From: Agaricus subrufescens | Lineage: Eukaryota; Basidiomycota; Agaricomycetes; Agaricales; Agaricaceae | Assembly: GCA_029945375.1 (NCBI GenBank) | Contig: CM057061.1 | Span: forward strand, 2,480,001 to 2,544,000 | Reading direction: 5' to 3' | Length of the DNA: 64,000 bases | Part shown: positions 58,474-64,000 of the stretch, piece after piece | Layout of the letters: each line of letters starts with the position of its first letter | Numbering within the stretch: position 1 is the stretch's first letter | Notes under the pieces: model-generated | What the model was told of the DNA's origin: nothing | Seen by the model: only the letters and a program-made list of their open reading frames with translations | Databases searched by the model: none | Program-made: the position numbers and the translations under genes

Positions 58474-59942
58474 TCTGATTATCAGCGTGCATTTCTTCGA
58501 ATTTATCTATACCCATGCACCTCTGGTATCTACTATCCTCTAAGTTGACAAAGCTCCTTTACCAAGGACTTGTTCAAGGGAGCGTGTTTGAGCGGGACTT
58601 GTCATGCGCCTTATCCCCGTAAGCCACAAGACTTATGAGATCTGTTTCAATCAACGTCCGATGTCAGACTAGTCATTTTATCTCTTCATCGCCCAAGTCA
58701 CTCTATTCTTGTACTGGTCATGTCCGCCAACCGGGTTTAGCATCTTTGAATAGTTAGGTACGATTGATACAGGACAAGAATGGGGGATATGCCTCTACAT
58801 ACAAACGATGCGATCCTGCGGTCTCGAGACCCTGTCCTGAATCTCACTCCATTTCTTGCATTGCGTCCAACAAAAATTCTGTGCTCTCTACACTCTCCCA
58901 TGGGGTGACATGGTCGCATTTAGAGCAACCGAGAGACTAGACCGGATCCAGAGTCACGCAGTTGTGGTGCCGATAATTATATATGTTCTCTTCTCTGACA
59001 GTGATAGTCATCTCAGGATTATTCTGGGCACTACATTTGAGGCACATACGGGCATTATGAAGAATATGCAAGGAGATCTATGCACCAGATGTGATTCAAG
59101 TCGAGGGTATATTTCACCACGAACCCTCGCATTATCCGTCAACGCGCGTTCGTCCGTAAAAGAAGGACAATCCAGCTGACGCATGATGCATGATACCCCG
59201 AACCCTATTCCTTCTATTGGTTTTTAGGTGCTCTTGAACACCAAAGGCGTGCCAATTTACTCAACAGCATTACCTCCGTATATCATGGGGTGGGAACAAG
59301 GTTGAAACAAGGCAAAAAAATTCGTTGTTAGAAGCTTCTCTCGAGTCCTTATATCGGTAACAATTGCTGTGCTTAGACAAACAATGGTATGCGACCCTGT
59401 AGATTATATGGATCGTTGATCGTTGATCTGGCATCGAGCTACAAATTAATTATGCTGGGAAAAGAGGCTCGAGCATGCCCAGAGCATGCCGATCAGATTT
59501 CACCACTCTCGATAAAAAGAGAAGTATTAATTGTCAGGGCTATGTGACAATGAAAGCGGGATGACGCGTATCATACATGCGGATGATGTGGACTTTAGAA
59601 TATGAAAGAGATCTCCGAATCGAGTTAAGCATAACACGGTCACTTCTCGAAGCTAAGGGAAGGATACGGGGAAAGGATGAAGCAATCGCGCTATCTTGTC
59701 TGATTGACTTGTCAGGGACCAGTTAGATCCCACACCCTTACAATGCTCGATCGAAACGTGTATGCTAAATCAAGCCAGCAGGCCATAAAAAATAAAAATA
59801 AAAGAAAATACGGCTTAATACAAGAGTGGTCCAAATTTGTCATACTAATCAGGTGTATAAAAGCTTCACTCCTTGATGGCCCTATAGCACTTTACAGCTG
59901 CTTCAACGTCTTGACACTTGGCACTCTCTCACCCTCGCAGAT
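58474..59942. other. Intergenic stretch
   Basis: About 1.5 kb without a supported gene. Only short frames without domains occur. Likely holds the promoters of the flanking divergent genes. Confidence 0.4.
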
Positions 59943-60825
59943 ATGCAGAAGGGTACCAACATGCCCTCTAGTAATCGCCCCCCTGACATGTCTTTGCCAA
60001 AGACGCAGAACAAAACCAAAGATTCGTCTACTGCGCCACACAAACATTCTGGTGCCACTTCGAGCCGTAGGCCCCTCAGCAAACAGCCTAAGTTTCGAAG
60101 TTACAGATTCAGCGTGCCCGCATCTTCCATCCGTACAACCACCAATTGGCCTATTCATGTCACTCACACTGATCAAAATCGAGTTACAACGACCGAATTC
60201 TTGGTCCAGACTTCAAGGATTGATGACAATGGGCCCTTAAATTACCTCACTTCGCTCTCTATCTGGCATAGTGAAACGCAACATAGTCATCTTGCAAATG
60301 TTCTATGGTCTCCAGGATCACCACGCATTCAACGTTATGGGTCTCAGGCCCTTATCGAACCTCGTCAGAGCATGTTCCCAGATGTTCGTGATCCACATGC
60401 CAACAATCATTTAGTGTCAGTGACCTTCATCATCTCTTTCTCTTCTCTCACCATGTTCGTTCTTGCCTCTAGGGGTTATGGTTCTTATTTCAGTGACGCA
60501 CTCATCTGGTACCCTCAACAAGGTGCTGGATGTTGGAATGTAAGTGTTACTGTATTATCTATGTTGTAATAAAAGCGAAGACTTATCTACCAACCCGATC
60601 AGCTGCATTCCAAGCGCAAGGATGGAAGCTTGACTCCTGGAGAGTTGATTGGGCGAGTCTACACCGACATTGGGGGTGGCACGATATTTGAGTATTATCG
60701 AGATTTACCCGGCCTTGCTGAGAATTATATACTGGGTATCATAGTCATCTCTAATATCCCATACTGCTGAAACCAACAAGTTTGCTCTGGTCTGTGATAT
60801 TCTCGTCGACAACTTGTCAGATTGA
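59943..60825 (+). CDS. Unknown protein, paralog B
   Basis: Start MQKGTNMPSSNRPPDMSLPK, with a longer Ser/Lys-rich leader than paralog A. Then come FRSYRFSVPASSIRTTTNWP, TTTEFLVQTSRIDDNG, YLTSLSIWHSETQHSH, IQRYGSQALIEPRQ and FPDVRDPHANN. Later exons read GYGSYFSDALIWYPQQGAG, KDGSLTPGELIGRVYTDIGG and ENYILG, matching paralog A in order and spacing. The splice donor after DPHANN and the acceptor of the last exon (FALVCDILVDNLSD) do not join in phase as cleanly as in paralog A. The gene may therefore have a shifted 3' end or be starting to decay. Function unknown. Confidence 0.55.
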
Positions 60826-61604
60826 CGTCATTCCTGAGAAAATAAACCTTATCTTGTTCGTTGGTGACTAGAAGTAATGAAGCCTGCGGGTCAATTCCGA
60901 CAGTCAACCTTCTGGTGACATAAATGTGCCAATCTATTCCCCAGTTGCTTACAACTTCGAGATTGAACTTGATACACAAGAAGTTATTGTTAACGTCACT
61001 AGCTCCTAGATTGGAGTCAAAGATTAGATGTTGATAGTTGATTAGCAAGTAAATCACGGTTGTGACACGAGCGGTCGTACCAACACGAGTTACCACAGGT
61101 CAATGTGAAAGGCTCTATCTCCTCAACACAATGTATCCCTTGCGCCTTTTACCTTCAAAGCTGTTGTTCGTGATCTTGCGGATAACCACCCCTGACATTT
61201 TTTTCGAAGAACCCAGATATATCCCTTCCATCTGCTTTTGCGCCTGATGTCCACGCGATAGTATGATATAGTGGAATCAACACCGCTTTTTTGGACCTTT
61301 CCAGGATTATCCACACTACAGATGCTGATACCCGAAATGGAAGATTCAGCAGCTTACCCCCAACTTGTTCTTCCAAATTTGACTCAGAGTTGAGAGAGTA
61401 ACCCCGCAGAAAACGGCGTTTTTGGAACTTCATCATTGCTAGTCGCTGGCTAGTCTGGTCGTGCCTTCCCGGGGAAAGGCTTAAGCATCACACTCGGATC
61501 AAGTGGGGATAGTATGTCATCACCGCACGTGTGCTATAGTACTAATTAATAATATCATGAAAAAATTAATGAAAAAATTTAGGGTTCAAACCTTCTCCCT
61601 CACC
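60826..61604. other. Intergenic stretch upstream of F-box copy 2
   Basis: Short frames only. The last 100 bases are AT-rich and precede the F-box start; an in-frame upstream ATG at 61503 exists but is not supported by paralogs. Confidence 0.4.
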
Positions 61605-63245
61605 ATGTCGACCGCCGAATGTCCTCGCTGTGGCTGGAATCTGGCCGGTGCAGCTGCTACCACTCGCCTTCTACCCCATGCAGCGCACGACGCAGTCGTA
61701 TCGACTGACGAGATTCAGCTGCTTGAAGACCAAGTTCGCCGTTTAGACGAAGAGATATCACGTCTCAACAAAGACAGGGTTAGCATTCTGCACCGAATCA
61801 ACAATGTGCGACCAACGACAAGACGCTTGCCACCCGAAATATTATCAACCATCTTCCAATTCGTTTCGCCTCCCTTCGACTTTATCCCCTCATTCTCGTC
61901 CGACATTTTCAGGAGAGAGGAGGCCTCATGCATCTCCGATGAGATGTTCCAAGTCGACATAGCTGCTGTTTCTTGCGTGTGGCGCCAAGTAGCTATATCA
62001 ACACCTCAGCTTTGGACTTCGCTTGCGCTCGGGATTCATCAGTCTTTCAACAATGCGAATCTCTCGACACTCAATAATTTTCTACGAAACGCTTTACACT
62101 TTCCGATGTCAATCGAACTGGATTTCCGGGATCAAACAAGCGCGTGGTCTGAGGTTCGCGCCGAATCTCTTCTCCTTATGGAGCCAATCAAGAATGCTAT
62201 ATTTGTCGACCACGTGGACAGAATACGAAGTCTCCGCCTCATAGGGTCCCCATATGAATGGTTTCCCCAGTTCAAAAATCTTAGCCGATGCGATACATTG
62301 GTAGTAATATGGCCATCGTACGATGAAGATGAAGACCTGCCGCCAGACGGTCATATTGACCTCACAGAGCTCCCTTGCCTGCGGCATGTCGTATTCGCCC
62401 ATCCCCGGTACTCGTTTTCATTAGAGCGATCAAGAATTACAACCCTCCACTTGTGGTGGGTACCGTGCGACATATGCTTCGAATTCTTGACTACTTGCCC
62501 AAGGCTCATCGAGTTTGAAAGCTATCACCCGCTTTGTGAACAGAGGGACGGTGTAGTCATTCCCTTGATCAAACAACCCATTATGATGGAGAAAATCGAA
62601 AATTTGACCTGGAGTAACCGTTACCTTCCTGCGTCTTCACCTATCCTGCGGCGTCTCAACGACCTTCGGTTCTCTAAAATACGCACTCTTCAGTGGTCTG
62701 ATGACGACTTTGACGACTTCCCTAGTGGAGCGAGCTACTGTCTCGAACTCTTCTCCAATTTGCCAACTACACTCTCCTCCCTGATATTAAATCGGTCCTG
62801 CTACCCTCCTCACTTGCCAGATATGGAAGAAATGCTCAGGCCGATTCCCCACCTCCGAGAGCTTCACTTTGTTGACTGCAAAGTTGAATGCGTTGAAGCT
62901 GTTATCAATGCCATTGGACGTCCATTTGTTCGTCATCCCGAAAATGACCAACGAGAAGCAAGTCCCGAACTTTCACTACCACGGGACCGAATATTTCTAC
63001 CCCACCTTTCTAAATTATCATTGACCGAAAAAACTTCGCCCACACCAGAGTTAGATGGGCGGATATTCGTTGACATGTTAGAAGCACTACAAACTTCGAG
63101 GACGGGTCCAATACAATTCCAACTAACGATCAGCCACCAGAATATTTCTTGGAGTACCGATACACTAGACAGGATGCGCGCACTAGTAGCAAGTGGTTTC
63201 TCAGTGGAGATCATAGGGGAGTCCGGCCCGCTAAATCTTTCCTAG
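61605..63245 (+). CDS. F-box protein with N-terminal CxxC motif, copy 2
   Basis: Single exon, 546 residues, starting MSTAECPRCGWNLAG. A coiled-coil-like stretch (VRRLDEEISRLNKDRVSILH) precedes the F-box, RLPPEILSTIFQFVSPPFDF with the downstream VSCVWRQVAISTPQLWTSLA. The remainder is LRR-like with conserved Leu spacing (LSKLSLTEK, IRTLQWSDDD) and ends SGPLNLS, similar to the ending CELDLT of copy 1. Predicted SCF substrate adaptor. It is closer to the partial copy at 63506 than to copy 1: the CPRCGWN opening and the F-box are nearly identical, which points to a recent tandem duplication. Confidence 0.86.
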   Translation: MSTAECPRCGWNLAGAAATTRLLPHAAHDAVVSTDEIQLLEDQVRRLDEEISRLNKDRVSILHRINNVRPTTRRLPPEILSTIFQFVSPPFDFIPSFSSDIFRREEASCISDEMFQVDIAAVSCVWRQVAISTPQLWTSLALGIHQSFNNANLSTLNNFLRNALHFPMSIELDFRDQTSAWSEVRAESLLLMEPIKNAIFVDHVDRIRSLRLIGSPYEWFPQFKNLSRCDTLVVIWPSYDEDEDLPPDGHIDLTELPCLRHVVFAHPRYSFSLERSRITTLHLWWVPCDICFEFLTTCPRLIEFESYHPLCEQRDGVVIPLIKQPIMMEKIENLTWSNRYLPASSPILRRLNDLRFSKIRTLQWSDDDFDDFPSGASYCLELFSNLPTTLSSLILNRSCYPPHLPDMEEMLRPIPHLRELHFVDCKVECVEAVINAIGRPFVRHPENDQREASPELSLPRDRIFLPHLSKLSLTEKTSPTPELDGRIFVDMLEALQTSRTGPIQFQLTISHQNISWSTDTLDRMRALVASGFSVEIIGESGPLNLS

Positions 63246-63505
63246 TACTTTGAATTATTGGACTCTTCGTCAATAAGTTTTTTTTCTTTGCTATCCATTG
63301 AAGTTTTGGCACTTTTGGTAGTTATATTTACCTTGATACCTCAATCGGTACCAATAGAGATTGGTAACGCGTTCTGTGCTTGCTATCAGGCAAGGCTCAA
63401 TCGCGTGATCAATCGGAGAAGTGCGATCAATGATCATCGCACGTGTGCCTACATTGAACATGACTTTATTTAATATTTATGTTCGAAACTCAACCCCCTA
63501 CGACA

Positions 63506-64000
63506 ATGTCTACCGCCGCCGAATGTCCTCGCTGTGGCTGGAATGGCACCAGTACAACTACTATAGCCAAGGTCCTCCCACAATCCGGTCATAGCAACCG
63601 ACGAAATCGTGCTGCTTGAAGACCAAGTCCGCATTCTAGACGAGGAGATATCACGTCTTATTGAGAACAAAGCGGCCATTCTACGCAGAATCAATAGTGC
63701 GCGATCAGCAACAAGAAATTTACCACCCGAGATATTGTCCACTATCTTTCAATTTGTCTCGCCCCCTTTCGACTTCATCCCACCTTTTGCATCTGAGGAT
63801 CTTGCATCAGGAAACAGTCCGCCTGTTTGCAATGATTTGAATCAATGTAATGTGGCTGCTGTGAGCCATGCGTGGCGCCAAGTAGCTAATTCGACCCCCC
63901 AACTTTGGGCTTCGCTTTCACTTAGGATTGATCCGCACGACAACGATTCAGCACTCTCACTACTCGATCAATTCTCCGAAAACGTGGGGCACTTTCCAAT
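63506..64000 (+). pseudogene. F-box protein copy 3, frameshifted, cut by window end
   Basis: Opens MSTAAECPRCGWNGTSTTT like copy 2, but the frame changes between about 63570 and 63600: the start frame soon stops, while IATDEIVLLEDQVRILDEEI continues in another frame. From there the coiled coil, F-box (NLPPEILSTIFQFVSPPFDF) and AVSHAWRQVANSTPQLWASL read open to the window edge. Either a single-base-scale indel has killed the start, or translation begins at a later Met. The 3' part is outside the window. Confidence 0.6.

Overview
The window is nuclear DNA from a filamentous basidiomycete, most likely an Agaricomycete. Genes are split by many 47-70 nt GT-AG introns. The gene families are typical of that class: NACHT NTPases, seven-helix DUF6534-type membrane proteins, F-box proteins with an N-terminal zinc-ribbon-like motif, an alcohol-oxidase-like GMC gene, a Plavaka-type transposase and a TET/JBP-like dioxygenase. 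I saw no rRNA, convincing tRNA or CRISPR array. Exon joins were deduced by eye from splice signals, reading phase and comparison between paralogs in the window.

Layout. 0.2-1.5 kb: tRNA 2'-phosphotransferase (minus). 1.9-13.1 kb: two apparently intact five-exon NACHT genes (plus), with a DUF6534 gene (minus) and two decayed pieces of the phosphotransferase gene between them. 13.4-14.9 kb: three short transposon-like elements sharing a terminal inverted repeat. 15.1-17.8 kb: an alcohol-oxidase-like GMC gene broken at the catalytic histidine. 19.3-19.7 kb: a NACHT relic on the opposite strand. 21.5-24.3 kb: a large unknown protein (minus), divergent from 25.1-26.6 kb, a 2-oxoglutarate/Fe(II) dioxygenase. 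26.8-33.5 kb: a Plavaka-like transposase and a companion unknown protein. 34.8-39.6 kb: a truncated NACHT copy, a NACHT pseudogene and a DUF6534 relic. 39.9-41.0 kb: dienelactone hydrolase (minus). 42.7-48.4 kb: two tandem DUF6534 genes. 49.5-51.5 kb: an MFS transporter of the allantoate-permease (ACS) type. 51.8-64 kb: three F-box genes (the last frameshifted and cut by the window end), two paralogous unknown genes and two unrelated unknown genes.

The main theme is repeated local duplication followed by decay. There are five NACHT loci, four DUF6534 loci and three phosphotransferase-related loci. The order NACHT(+) followed by DUF6534(-) recurs in intact form (1.9-7.1 kb) and decayed form (36.2-39.6 kb), which suggests block duplication. 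The NACHT proteins carry the ATPase core of fungal NLR-like sensors but have no visible WD40, ankyrin or TPR repeats; they end instead in a conserved cysteine-bearing module. The dioxygenase lying 190 bp upstream of the Plavaka transposase is the most intriguing pairing, because TET/JBP-type oxygenases in basidiomycetes are known to travel with DNA transposons.
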